This document shows, piece after piece, positions 24,901 through 38,600 of a stretch of DNA of 64,000 nucleotides. The notes beneath the pieces are model-generated. The model saw nothing but the letters and a program-made list of their open reading frames with translations, was not told the DNA's origin and did no database searches. Where the stretch lies: the NCBI GenBank assembly GCA_946800325.1, contig OX326960.1, positions 35,245,629-35,309,628 on the forward strand, given 5' to 3'. Every line of letters begins with the position of its first letter. Position 1 is the first letter of the stretch. This stretch comes from Luzula sylvatica (Eukaryota > Streptophyta > Magnoliopsida > Poales > Juncaceae). A program made the translations under genes and the position numbers.

Positions 24901-26946
24901 ATGCTTTGAGGAGTTCAAATAACGTGTTTTTAGATCATTTGTATCGTATCTTTTAGTACATAACTTTTCACCAAATTTCACAAACACTAAGGAAGTTTGT
25001 TTTTCGATTCAAAACGAAATTTTAACGCTTTGAGGAGTTCAAATAACGTGTTTTTAGTTCATTTGTATCGTATGTTTTACTACATAACTTTTCACCAAAT
25101 TTCACAAACACTAAGGAAGTTTGTTTTTCGAGTCAAAACAAGATTTTAACACTTTGAGGAGTTCAAATAACGTGTTTTTAGATTATTTGTATCGTATCTT
25201 TTACTACATAACTTTTCACCAAATTTGACAAACACTAAGAAAGTTTGTTATTCGATTTCAAAACAAGATTTTAACGATTTGAGGAGTTCAAATAACGTGT
25301 TTTCAGGTCATTTGTATCGTATCTTTTAGTACATAACTTTTCACCAAATTTCAGAAACACTAAGGAAGTTTGTTTTTCGATTCAAAACAAGATTTTAACG
25401 CTTTGAGGAGTTCAAATAACGTGTTTTTAGATCATTTGTATCGTATCTTTTAGTACATAACTTTTCACCAAATTTCACAAACACTAGGAAAGTTTGTTTT
25501 TCGTTTCAAAACAAGATTTTAACGCTTTGAGGAGTTCAAATAACGTGTTTTCAGATTATTTGTATCGTATCTTTTACTACATAACTTTTCACCAAATTTC
25601 AGAAACACTAAGGAAGTTTGTTTTTCTATTCAAAACAAGATTTTAACGCTTTGAGGAGTTCAAATGACGTGTTTTTAGATCATTTGTATCGTATCTTTTA
25701 GTACATAACTTTTCACCAAATTTCACAAACACTAAGGAAATTTGTTTTTCGATTCAAAACAAGATTTTAACGCTTTGAGGAGTTCAAATAACGTGTTTTT
25801 AGTTCATTTGTATCGTATGTTTTACTACATAACTTTTCACCAAATTTCACAAACACTAAGGAAGTTTGTTTTTGGAGTCAAAACAAGATTTTAACACTTT
25901 GAGGAGTTCAAATAACGTGTTTTTAGATCATTTGTATCGTATCTTTTACTACATAACTTTTCACCAAATTTGACAAACACTAAGAAAGTTTGTTTTTCGA
26001 TTTCAAAACAAGATTTTAACGATTTGAGGAGTTCAAATAACGAGTTTTCAGGTCATTTGTATCGTATCTTTTAGTACATAACTTTTCACCAAATTTCAGA
26101 AACACTAAGGAAGTTTGTTTTTCGATTCAAAACAAGATTTTAACGCTTTGAGGAGTTCAAATAACGTGTTTTTAGATCATTTGTATCGTATCTTTTAGTA
26201 CATAACTTTTCACCAAATTTCACAAACACTAGGAAAGTTTGTTTTTCGTTTCAAAACAAGATTTTAACGCTTTGAGGAGTTCAAATAACGTGTTTTCAGA
26301 TTATTTGTATCGTATCTTTTACTACATAACTTTTCACCAAATTTCAGAAACACTAAGGAAGTTTGTTTTTCTATTCAAAACAAGATTTTAACGCTTTGAG
26401 GAGTTCAAATAACGTGTTTTTAGATCATTTGTATCGTATCTTTTAGTACATAACTTTTCACCAAATTTCACAAACACTAAGGAAATTTGTTTTTCGATTC
26501 AAAACAAGATTTTAACGCTTTGAGGAGTTCAAATAACGTGTTTTTAGTTCATTTGTATCGTATGTTTTACTACATAACTTTTCACCAAATTTCACAAACA
26601 CTAAGGAAGTTTGTTTTTCGAGTCAAAACAAGATTTTAACGCTTTGAGGAGTTCAAATAACGTGTTGTTAGATCATTTGTATCGTATCTTTTAGTACATA
26701 ACGTTTCACCAAATTTCACAAACACTAAGGAAGTTTGTTTTTCCATTCAAAACAAGATTTTAACGCTTTGAGGAGTTCAAATAACGTGTTTTTAGTTCAT
26801 TTGTATCGTATGTTTTACTACATAACTTTTCACCAAATTTCACAAACACTAAGGAAGTTTGTTTTTCGAGTCAAAACAAGATTTTAACGCTTTGAGGAGT
26901 TCAAATAACGTGTTTTTAGATCATTTGTATCGTATCTTTTAGCACA
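21981..26946. repeat. 40-monomer version of the 35-mer HOR (4966 bp)
   Basis: Positions 1-20 of the 35-monomer unit are followed by a hybrid monomer (24465-24588), a position-33 monomer with GTTGTTAG, the poly-A cassette (24713-25084) and then positions 21-35. That is 20+1+1+3+15 = 40 monomers, with six of 125 bp. A private change is CGAGTTTTCAGG near 26041. The extra five monomers show an exchange between non-equivalent positions of two HOR copies. Confidence 0.88.
24465..24588. repeat. Hybrid monomer at a recombination junction
   Basis: The front half has CGAGTC and TTTTAACACTTTG, as in position 21 of the 35-mer. The rear half has AGTTCAT and ATGTTTTACTA, as in position 32 (position 21 elsewhere has AGATTAT and ATCTTTTACTA). 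The next monomer is position 33, as expected after 32. The crossover therefore lies between monomer positions of about 72 and 97, a stretch identical in both parents. Confidence 0.85.
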
Positions 26947-29900
26947 AAACTTTTCAGCAAATTTCACAAACACTAAGGAAGTTTGTTTTTCGATTCAAAA
27001 CGAAATTTTAACGCTTTGAGGAGTTCAAATAACGTGTTTTTAGATCATTTGTATCGTATCTTTTACTACATAACTTTTCACCAAATTTCAGAAACACTAA
27101 GGAAGTTTGTTTTTCGATTCAAAACAAGATTTTAACGCTTTGAGGAGTTCAAATAACGTGTTTTTAGATCATTTGTATCGTATCTTTTAGTACATAACTT
27201 TTCACCAAATTTCACAAACACTAAGGAAGTTTGTTTTTCGATTTCAAAACAATATTTTAACGCTTTGAGGAGTTCAAATAACGTGTTTTTAGTTCATTTG
27301 TATCGTATCTTTTAGTACATAACTTTTCACCAAATTTCACAAACACTAAGGAAGTTTGTTTTTCGAGTCAAAACAAGATTTTAACGCTTTGAGGAGTTCA
27401 AATAACGTGTTTTTAGATCATTTGTATCGTATCTTTTAGTACATAACTTTTCACCAAATTTCACAAACACTAAGGAAGTTTTTTTTTCGATTCAAAACAA
27501 GATTTTAACGCTTTGAGGAGTTCAAATAACGTGTTTTTAGTTCATTTGTATCGTATGTTTTACTACATAACTTTTCACCAAATTTCACAAACACTAAGGA
27601 AGTTTGTTTTTCGAGTCAAAACAAGATTTTAACGCTTTGAGGAGTTCAAATAACGTGTTTTTAGATCATTTGTATCGTATCTTTTAGTACATAACTTTTC
27701 ACCAAATTTCACAAACACTAAGGAAGTTTGTTTTTCGATTCAAAACAAGATTTTAACGCTTTGAGGAGTTCAAATAACGTGTTTTTAGATCATTTGTATC
27801 GTATCTTTTACTACATAACTTTTCACCAAATTTGACAAACACTAAGAAAGTTTGTTTTTCGATTTCAAAACAAGATTTTAACGCTTTGAGGAGTTCAAAT
27901 AACGTGTTTTCAGGTCATTTGTATCGTATCTTTTAGTACATAACTTTTCACCAAATTTCAGAAACACTAAGGAAGTTTGTTTTTCGATTCAAAACAAGAT
28001 TTTAACGCTTTGAGGAGTTCCAATAACGTGTTTTTAGATCATTTGTATCGTATCTTTTAGTACATAACTTTTCACCAAATTTCGCAAACACTAGGAAAGT
28101 TTGTTTTTCGTTTCAAAACAAGATTTTAACGCTTTGAGGAGTTCAAATAACGTGTTTTTAGATCATTTGTATCGTATCTTTTACTACATAACTTTTCACC
28201 AAATTTGACAAACACTAAGAAAGTTTGTTTTTCGATTTCAAAACAATATTTTAACGCTTTGAGGAGTTCAAATAACGTGTTTTCAGGTCATTTGTATCGT
28301 ATCTTTTAGTACATAACTTTTCACCAAATTTCACAAACACTAAGGAAGTTTGTTTTTCGATTCAAAACAAGATTTTAACGCTTTGAGGAGTTCAAATGAC
28401 GTGTTTTTAGATCATTTGTATCGTATCTTTTAGTACATAACTTTTCACCAAATTTCACAAACACTAGGAAAGTTTGTTTTTCGTTTCAAAACAAGATTTT
28501 AACGCTTTGAGGAGTTCAAATAACGTGTTTTTAGATCATTTGTATCGTATCTTTTAGTACATAACTTTTCACCAAATTTCAGAAACACTAAGGAAGTTTG
28601 TTTTTCGATTCAAAACAAGATTTTAACGCTTTGAGCAGTTCAAATAACGTGTTTTCAGATTATTTGTATCGTATCTTTTACTACATAACTTTTCACCAAA
28701 TTTCAGAAACACTAAGGAAGTTTGTTTTTCTATTCAAAACAAGATTTTAACGCTTTGAGGAGTTCAAATAACGTGTTTTTAGATCATTTGCATCGTATCT
28801 TTTAGTACATAAGTTTTCACCAAATTTCACAAACACTAAGGAAATTTGTTTTTCGATTCAAAACAAGATTTTAACGCTTTGAGGAGTTCAAATAACGTGT
28901 TTTTAGTTCATTTGTATCGTATGTTTTACTACATAACTTTTCACCGAATTTCACAAACACTAAGGAAGTTTGTTTTTCGAGTCAAAACAAGATTTTAACG
29001 CTTTGAGGAGTTCAAATAACGTGTTTTTAGATCATTTGTATCGTATCTTTTAGTACATAACTTTTCACCAAATTTCACAAACACTAAGGAAGTTTGTTTT
29101 TCGATTTCAAAACAATATTTTAACGCTTTGAGGAGTTCAAATAACGTGTTTTTAGTTCATTTGTATCGTATCTTTTAGTACATAACTTTTCACCAAATTT
29201 CACAAACACTAAGGAAGTTTATTTTTCGAGTCAAAACAAGATTTTAACGCTTTGAGGAGTTCAAATAACGTGTTTTTAGATCATTTGTATCGTATCTTTT
29301 AGTACATAACTTTTCACCAAATTTCACAAACACTAAGGAAGTTTGTTTTTCGATTCAAAACAAGATTTTAACGCTTTGAGGAGTTCAAATAACGTGTTTT
29401 TAGTTCATTTGTATCGTATGTTTTACTACATAACTTTTCACCAAATTTCACAAACACTAAGGAAGTTTGTTTTTCGAGTCAAAACAAGATTTTAACACTT
29501 TGAGGAGTTCAAATAACGTGTTTTTAGATTATTTGTATCGTATCTTTTACTACATAACTTTTCACCAAATTTGACAAACACTAAGAAAGTTTGTTATTCG
29601 ATTTCAAAACAAGATTTTAACGATTTGAGGAGTTCAAATAACGTGTTTTCAGGTCATTTGTATCGTATCTTTTAGTACATAACTTTTCACCAAATTTCAG
29701 AAACACTAAGGAAGTTTGTTTTTCGATTCAAAACAAGATTTTAACGCTTTGAGGAGTTCAAATAACGTGTTTTTAGATCATTTGTATCGTATCTTTTAGT
29801 ACATAACTTTTCACCAAATTTCACAAACACTAGGAAAGTTTGTTTTTCGTTTCAAAACAAGATTTTAACGCTTTGAGGAGTTCAAATAACGTGTTTTCAG

Positions 29901-31292
29901 ATTATTTGTATCGTATCTTTTACTACATAACTTTTCACCAAATTTCAGAAACACTAAGGAAGTTTGTTTTTCTATTCAAAACAAGATTTTAACGCTTTGA
30001 GGAGTTCAAATGACGTGTTTTTAGATCATTTGTATCGTATCTTTTAGTACATAACTTTTCACCAAATTTCACAAACACTAAGGAAATTTGTTTTTCGATT
30101 CAAAACAAGATTTTAACGCTTTGAGGAGTTCAAATAACGTGTTTTTAGTTCATTTGTATCGTATGTTTTACTACATAACTTTTCACCAAATTTCACAAAC
30201 ACTAAGGAAGTTTGTTTTTGGAGTCAAAACAAGATTTTAACACTTTGAGGAGTTCAAATAACGTGTTTTTAGATCATTTGTATCGTATCTTTTACTACAT
30301 AACTTTTCACCAAATTTGACAAACACTAAGAAAGTTTGTTTTTCGATTTCAAAACAAGATTTTAACGATTTGAGGAGTTCAAATAACGTGTTTTCAGGTC
30401 ATTTGTATCGTATCTTTTAGTACATAACTTTTCACCAAATTTCAGAAACACTAAGGAAGTTTGTTTTTCGATTCAAAACAAGATTTTAACGCTTTGAGGA
30501 GTTCAAATAACGTGTTTTTAGATCATTTGTATCGTATCTTTTAGTACATAACTTTTCACCAAATTTCACAAACACTAGGAAAGTTTGTTTTTCGTTTCAA
30601 AACAAGATTTTAACGCTTTGAGGAGTTCAAATAACGTGTTTTCAGATTATTTGTATCGTATCTTTTACTACATAACTTTTCACCAAATTTCAGAAACACT
30701 AAGGAAGTTTGTTTTTCTATTCAAAACAAGATTTTAACGCTTTGAGGAGTTCAAATAACGTGTTTTTAGATCATTTGTATCGTATCTTTTAGTACATAAC
30801 TTTTCACCAAATTTCACAAACACTAAGGAAATTTGTTTTTCGATTCAAAACAAGATTTTAACGCTTTGAGGAGTTCAAATAACGTGTTTTTAGTTCATTT
30901 GTATCGTATGTTTTACTACATAACTTTTCACCAAATTTCACAAACACTAAGGAAGTTTGTTTTTCGAGTCAAAACAAGATTTTAACGCTTTGAGGAGTTC
31001 AAATAACGTGTTGTTAGATCATTTGTATCGTATCTTTTAGTACATAACGTTTCACCAAATTTCACAAACACTAAGGAAGTTTGTTTTTCCATTCAAAACA
31101 AGATTTTAACGCTTTGAGGAGTTCAAATAACGTGTTTTTAGTTCATTTGTATCGTATGTTTTACTACATAACTTTTCACCAAATTTCACAAACACTAAGG
31201 AAGTTTGTTTTTCGAGTCAAAACAAGATTTTAACGCTTTGAGGAGTTCAAATAACGTGTTTTTAGATCATTTGTATCGTATCTTTTAGCACA
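26947..31292. repeat. 35-monomer higher-order repeat, reference copy (4346 bp)
   Basis: Monomer by monomer: j(CAGCAAATTT) e c a b(TTTTTTTTCG) a k d e f(TTCGC) d k(AAATGACG) f g(GAGCAG) h(TTTGCATCG) i(ATAAGTTTTC) a(CACCGAA) c a(TTTATTTTTCG) b a(AACACTTTG, AGATTAT) d(GTTATTCG) e f(CAGATTAT) h(AAATGACG) i a(TTTGGAGTC) d e f(CAGATTAT) h i a(GTTGTTAG) b(TAACGTTTC, CCATTC) a(TTAGCACA). Six 125-bp monomers (positions 3, 8, 11, 18, 22, 28) give exactly 35x124+6 = 4346. The marker TTAGCACAAAAC closes each unit of this family. Confidence 0.92.
29431..30920. repeat. Internal six-monomer tandem duplication in the 35-mer (745 bp x2)
   Basis: Positions 21-26 (29431-30175) and 27-32 (30176-30920) have the same order a d e f h i, the same length of 745 bp and shared unusual variants: AACACTTTG in the a monomer, TTTTAACGATTTG in the d monomer and CAGATTAT in the f monomer. 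They differ by a few marks (GTTATTCG and AAATGACG only in the first, TTTGGAGTC only in the second). The doubling is present in all complete copies of the family. Confidence 0.88.
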
Positions 31293-34200
31293 AAACTTTT
31301 CAGCAAATTTCACAAACACTAAGGAAGTTTGTTTTTCGATTCAAAACGAAATTTTAACGCTTTGAGGAGTTCAAATAACGTGTTTTTAGATCATTTGTAT
31401 CGTATCTTTTACTACATAACTTTTCACCAAATTTCAGAAACACTAAGGAAGTTTGTTTTTCGATTCAAAACAAGATTTTAACGCTTTGAGGAGTTCAAAT
31501 AACGTGTTTTTAGATCATTTGTATCGTATCTTTTAGTACATAACTTTTCACCAAATTTCACAAACACTAAGGAAGTTTGTTTTTCGATTTCAAAACAATA
31601 TTTTAACGCTTTGAGGAGTTCAAATAACGTGTTTTTAGTTCATTTGTATCGTATCTTTTAGTACATAACTTTTCACCAAATTTCACAAACACTAAGGAAG
31701 TTTGTTTTTCGAGTCAAAACAAGATTTTAACGCTTTGAGGAGTTCAAATAACGTGTTTTTAGATCATTTGTATCGTATCTTTTAGTACATAACTTTTCAC
31801 CAAATTTCACAAACACTAAGGAAGTTTTTTTTTCGATTCAAAACAAGATTTTAACGCTTTGAGGAGTTCAAATAACGTGTTTTTAGTTCATTTGTATCGT
31901 ATGTTTTACTACATAACTTTTCACCAAATTTCACAAACACTAAGGAAGTTTGTTTTTCGAGTCAAAACAAGATTTTAACGCTTTGAGGAGTTCAAATAAC
32001 GTGTTTTTAGATCATTTGTATCGTATCTTTTAGTACATAACTTTTCACCAAATTTCACAAACACTAAGGAAGTTTGTTTTTCGATTCAAAACAAGATTTT
32101 AACGCTTTGAGGAGTTCAAATAACGTGTTTTTAGATCATTTGTATCGTATCTTTTACTACATAACTTTTCACCAAATTTGACAAACACTAAGAAAGTTTG
32201 TTTTTCGATTTCAAAACAAGATTTTAACGCTTTGAGGAGTTCAAATAACGTGTTTTCAGGTCATTTGTATCGTATCTTTTAGTACATAACTTTTCACCAA
32301 ATTTCAGAAACACTAAGGAAGTTTGTTTTTCGATTCAAAACAAGATTTTAACGCTTTGAGGAGTTCCAATAACGTGTTTTTAGATCATTTGTATCGTATC
32401 TTTTAGTACATAACTTTTCACCAAATTTCGCAAACACTAGGAAAGTTTGTTTTTCGTTTCAAAACAAGATTTTAACGCTTTGAGGAGTTCAAATAACGTG
32501 TTTTTAGATCATTTGTATCGTATCTTTTACTACATAACTTTTCACCAAATTTGACAAACACTAAGAAAGTTTGTTTTTCGATTTCAAAACAATATTTTAA
32601 CGCTTTGAGGAGTTCAAATAACGTGTTTTCAGGTCATTTGTATCGTATCTTTTAGTACATAACTTTTCACCAAATTTCACAAACACTAAGGAAGTTTGTT
32701 TTTCGATTCAAAACAAGATTTTAACGCTTTGAGGAGTTCAAATGACGTGTTTTTAGATCATTTGTATCGTATCTTTTAGTACATAACTTTTCACCAAATT
32801 TCACAAACACTAGGAAAGTTTGTTTTTCGTTTCAAAACAAGATTTTAACGCTTTGAGGAGTTCAAATAACGTGTTTTTAGATCATTTGTATCGTATCTTT
32901 TAGTACATAACTTTTCACCAAATTTCAGAAACACTAAGGAAGTTTGTTTTTCGATTCAAAACAAGATTTTAACGCTTTGAGCAGTTCAAATAACGTGTTT
33001 TCAGATTATTTGTATCGTATCTTTTACTACATAACTTTTCACCAAATTTCAGAAACACTAAGGAAGTTTGTTTTTCTATTCAAAACAAGATTTTAACGCT
33101 TTGAGGAGTTCAAATAACGTGTTTTTAGATCATTTGCATCGTATCTTTTAGTACATAAGTTTTCACCAAATTTCACAAACACTAAGGAAATTTGTTTTTC
33201 GATTCAAAACAAGATTTTAACGCTTTGAGGAGTTCAAATAACGTGTTTTTAGTTCATTTGTATCGTATGTTTTACTACATAACTTTTCACCGAATTTCAC
33301 AAACACTAAGGAAGTTTGTTTTTCGAGTCAAAACAAGATTTTAACGCTTTGAGGAGTTCAAATAACGTGTTTTTAGATCATTTGTATCGTATCTTTTAGT
33401 ACATAACTTTTCACCAAATTTCACAAACACTAAGGAAGTTTGTTTTTCGATTTCAAAACAATATTTTAACGCTTTGAGGAGTTCAAATAACGTGTTTTTA
33501 GTTCATTTGTATCGTATCTTTTAGTACATAACTTTTCACCAAATTTCACAAACACTAAGGAAGTTTATTTTTCGAGTCAAAACAAGATTTTAACGCTTTG
33601 AGGAGTTCAAATAACGTGTTTTTAGATCATTTGTATCGTATCTTTTAGTACATAACTTTTCACCAAATTTCACAAACACTAAGGAAGTTTGTTTTTCGAT
33701 TCAAAACAAGATTTTAACGCTTTGAGGAGTTCAAATAACGTGTTTTTAGTTCATTTGTATCGTATGTTTTACTACATAACTTTTCACCAAATTTCACAAA
33801 CACTAAGGAAGTTTGTTTTTCGAGTCAAAACAAGATTTTAACACTTTGAGGAGTTCAAATAACGTGTTTTTAGATTATTTGTATCGTATCTTTTACTACA
33901 TAACTTTTCACCAAATTTGACAAACACTAAGAAAGTTTGTTATTCGATTTCAAAACAAGATTTTAACGATTTGAGGAGTTCAAATAACGTGTTTTCAGGT
34001 CATTTGTATCGTATCTTTTAGTACATAACTTTTCACCAAATTTCAGAAACACTAAGGAAGTTTGTTTTTCGATTCAAAACAAGATTTTAACGCTTTGAGG
34101 AGTTCAAATAACGTGTTTTTAGATCATTTGTATCGTATCTTTTAGTACATAACTTTTCACCAAATTTCACAAACACTAGGAAAGTTTGTTTTTCGTTTCA

Positions 34201-35638
34201 AAACAAGATTTTAACGCTTTGAGGAGTTCAAATAACGTGTTTTCAGATTATTTGTATCGTATCTTTTACTACATAACTTTTCACCAAATTTCAGAAACAC
34301 TAAGGAAGTTTGTTTTTCTATTCAAAACAAGATTTTAACGCTTTGAGGAGTTCAAATGACGTGTTTTTAGATCATTTGTATCGTATCTTTTAGTACATAA
34401 CTTTTCACCAAATTTCACAAACACTAAGGAAATTTGTTTTTCGATTCAAAACAAGATTTTAACGCTTTGAGGAGTTCAAATAACGTGTTTTTAGTTCATT
34501 TGTATCGTATGTTTTACTACATAACTTTTCACCAAATTTCACAAACACTAAGGAAGTTTGTTTTTGGAGTCAAAACAAGATTTTAACACTTTGAGGAGTT
34601 CAAATAACGTGTTTTTAGATCATTTGTATCGTATCTTTTACTACATAACTTTTCACCAAATTTGACAAACACTAAGAAAGTTTGTTTTTCGATTTCAAAA
34701 CAAGATTTTAACGATTTGAGGAGTTCAAATAACGTGTTTTCAGGTCATTTGTATCGTATCTTTTAGTACATAACTTTTCACCAAATTTCAGAAACACTAA
34801 GGAAGTTTGTTTTTCGATTCAAAACAAGATTTTAACGCTTTGAGGAGTTCAAATAACGTGTTTTTAGATCATTTGTATCGTATCTTTTAGTACATAACTT
34901 TTCACCAAATTTCACAAACACTAGGAAAGTTTGTTTTTCGTTTCAAAACAAGATTTTAACGCTTTGAGGAGTTCAAATAACGTGTTTTCAGATTATTTGT
35001 ATCGTATCTTTTACTACATAACTTTTCACCAAATTTCAGAAACACTAAGGAAGTTTGTTTTTCTATTCAAAACAAGATTTTAACGCTTTGAGGAGTTCAA
35101 ATAACGTGTTTTTAGATCATTTGTATCGTATCTTTTAGTACATAACTTTTCACCAAATTTCACAAACACTAAGGAAATTTGTTTTTCGATTCAAAACAAG
35201 ATTTTAACGCTTTGAGGAGTTCAAATAACGTGTTTTTAGTTCATTTGTATCGTATGTTTTACTACATAACTTTTCACCAAATTTCACAAACACTAAGGAA
35301 GTTTGTTTTTCGAGTCAAAACAAGATTTTAACGCTTTGAGGAGTTCAAATAACGTGTTGTTAGATCATTTGTATCGTATCTTTTAGTACATAACGTTTCA
35401 CCAAATTTCACAAACACTAAGGAAGTTTGTTTTTCCATTCAAAACAAGATTTTAACGCTTTGAGGAGTTCAAATAACGTGTTTTTAGTTCATTTGTATCG
35501 TATGTTTTACTACATAACTTTTCACCAAATTTCACAAACACTAAGGAAGTTTGTTTTTCGAGTCAAAACAAGATTTTAACGCTTTGAGGAGTTCAAATAA
35601 CGTGTTTTTAGATCATTTGTATCGTATCTTTTAGCACA
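31293..35638. repeat. 35-monomer higher-order repeat copy (4346 bp)
   Basis: Same order and exact length as 26947-31292. Reading by eye I found no clear difference between the two copies, including all private marks (TTTTTTTTCG near 31826, TTTGCATCG, TTTATTTTTCG, GTTATTCG, TTTGGAGTC, GTTGTTAG, CCATTC). This suggests very recent duplication, or an assembly that should be checked for copy number. Confidence 0.9.
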
Positions 35639-38600
35639 AAACTTTTCAGCAAATTTCACAAACACTAAGGAAGTTTGTTTTTCGATTCAAAACGAAATTT
35701 TAACGCTTTGAGGAGTTCAAATAACGTGTTTTTAGATCATTTGTATCGTATCTTTTACTACATAACTTTTCACCAAATTTCAGAAACACTAAGGAAGTTT
35801 GTTTTTCGATTCAAAACAAGATTTTAACGCTTTGAGGAGTTCAAATAACGTGTTTTTAGATCATTTGTATCGTATCTTTTAGTACATAACTTTTCACCAA
35901 ATTTCACAAACACTAAGGAAGTTTGTTTTTCGATTTCAAAACAATATTTTAACGCTTTGAGGAGTTCAAATAACGTGTTTTTAGTTCATTTGTATCGTAT
36001 CTTTTAGTACATAACTTTTCACCAAATTTCACAAACACTAAGGAAGTTTGTTTTTCGAGTCAAAACAAGATTTTAACGCTTTGAGGAGTTCAAATAACGT
36101 GTTTTTAGATCATTTGTATCGTATCTTTTAGTACATAACTTTTCACCAAATTTCACAAACACTAAGGAAGTTTTTTTTTCGATTCAAAACAAGATTTTAA
36201 CGCTTTGAGGAGTTCAAATAACGTGTTTTTAGTTCATTTGTATCGTATGTTTTACTACATAACTTTTCACCAAATTTCACAAACACTAAGGAAGTTTGTT
36301 TTTCGAGTCAAAACAAGATTTTAACGCTTTGAGGAGTTCAAATAACGTGTTTTTAGATCATTTGTATCGTATCTTTTAGTACATAACTTTTCACCAAATT
36401 TCACAAACACTAAGGAAGTTTGTTTTTCGATTCAAAACAAGATTTTAACGCTTTGAGGAGTTCAAATAACGTGTTTTTAGATCATTTGTATCGTATCTTT
36501 TACTACATAACTTTTCACCAAATTTGACAAACACTAAGAAAGTTTGTTTTTCGATTTCAAAACAAGATTTTAACGCTTTGAGGAGTTCAAATAACGTGTT
36601 TTCAGGTCATTTGTATCGTATCTTTTAGTACATAACTTTTCACCAAATTTCAGAAACACTAAGGAAGTTTGTTTTTCGATTCAAAACAAGATTTTAACGC
36701 TTTGAGGAGTTCCAATAACGTGTTTTTAGATCATTTGTATCGTATCTTTTAGTACATAACTTTTCACCAAATTTCGCAAACACTAGGAAAGTTTGTTTTT
36801 CGTTTCAAAACAAGATTTTAACGCTTTGAGGAGTTCAAATAACGTGTTTTTAGATCATTTGTATCGTATCTTTTACTACATAACTTTTCACCAAATTTGA
36901 CAAACACTAAGAAAGTTTGTTTTTCGATTTCAAAACAATATTTTAACGCTTTGAGGAGTTCAAATAACGTGTTTTCAGGTCATTTGTATCGTATCTTTTA
37001 GTACATAACTTTTCACCAAATTTCACAAACACTAAGGAAGTTTGTTTTTCGATTCAAAACAAGATTTTAACGCTTTGAGGAGTTCAAATGACGTGTTTTT
37101 AGATCATTTGTATCGTATCTTTTAGTACATAACTTTTCACCAAATTTCACAAACACTAGGAAAGTTTGTTTTTCGTTTCAAAACAAGATTTTAACGCTTT
37201 GAGGAGTTCAAATAACGTGTTTTTAGATCATTTGTATCGTATCTTTTAGTACATAACTTTTCACCAAATTTCAGAAACACTAAGGAAGTTTGTTTTTCGA
37301 TTCAAAACAAGATTTTAACGCTTTGAGCAGTTCAAATAACGTGTTTTCAGATTATTTGTATCGTATCTTTTACTACATAACTTTTCACCAAATTTCAGAA
37401 ACACTAAGGAAGTTTGTTTTTCTATTCAAAACAAGATTTTAACGCTTTGAGGAGTTCAAATAACGTGTTTTTAGATCATTTGCATCGTATCTTTTAGTAC
37501 ATAAGTTTTCACCAAATTTCACAAACACTAAGGAAATTTGTTTTTCGATTCAAAACAAGATTTTAACGCTTTGAGGAGTTCAAATAACGTGTTTTTAGTT
37601 CATTTGTATCGTATGTTTTACTACATAACTTTTCACCGAATTTCACAAACACTAAGGAAGTTTGTTTTTCGAGTCAAAACAAGATTTTAACGCTTTGAGG
37701 AGTTCAAATAACGTGTTTTTAGATCATTTGTATCGTATCTTTTAGTACATAACTTTTCACCAAATTTCACAAACACTAAGGAAGTTTGTTTTTCGATTTC
37801 AAAACAATATTTTAACGCTTTGAGGAGTTCAAATAACGTGTTTTTAGTTCATTTGTATCGTATCTTTTAGTACATAACTTTTCACCAAATTTCACAAACA
37901 CTAAGGAAGTTTATTTTTCGAGTCAAAACAAGATTTTAACGCTTTGAGGAGTTCAAATAACGTGTTTTTAGATCATTTGTATCGTATCTTTTAGTACATA
38001 ACTTTTCACCAAATTTCACAAACACTAAGGAAGTTTGTTTTTCGATTCAAAACAAGATTTTAACGCTTTGAGGAGTTCAAATAACGTGTTTTTAGTTCAT
38101 TTGTATCGTATGTTTTACTACATAACTTTTCACCAAATTTCACAAACACTAAGGAAGTTTGTTTTTCGAGTCAAAACAAGATTTTAACACTTTGAGGAGT
38201 TCAAATAACGTGTTTTTAGATTATTTGTATCGTATCTTTTACTACATAACTTTTCACCAAATTTGACAAACACTAAGAAAGTTTGTTATTCGATTTCAAA
38301 ACAAGATTTTAACGATTTGAGGAGTTCAAATAACGTGTTTTCAGGTCATTTGTATCGTATCTTTTAGTACATAACTTTTCACCAAATTTCAGAAACACTA
38401 AGGAAGTTTGTTTTTCGATTCAAAACAAGATTTTAACGCTTTGAGGAGTTCAAATAACGTGTTTTTAGATCATTTGTATCGTATCTTTTAGTACATAACT
38501 TTTCACCAAATTTCACAAACACTAGGAAAGTTTGTTTTTCGTTTCAAAACAAGATTTTAACGCTTTGAGGAGTTCAAATAACGTGTTTTCAGATTATTTG

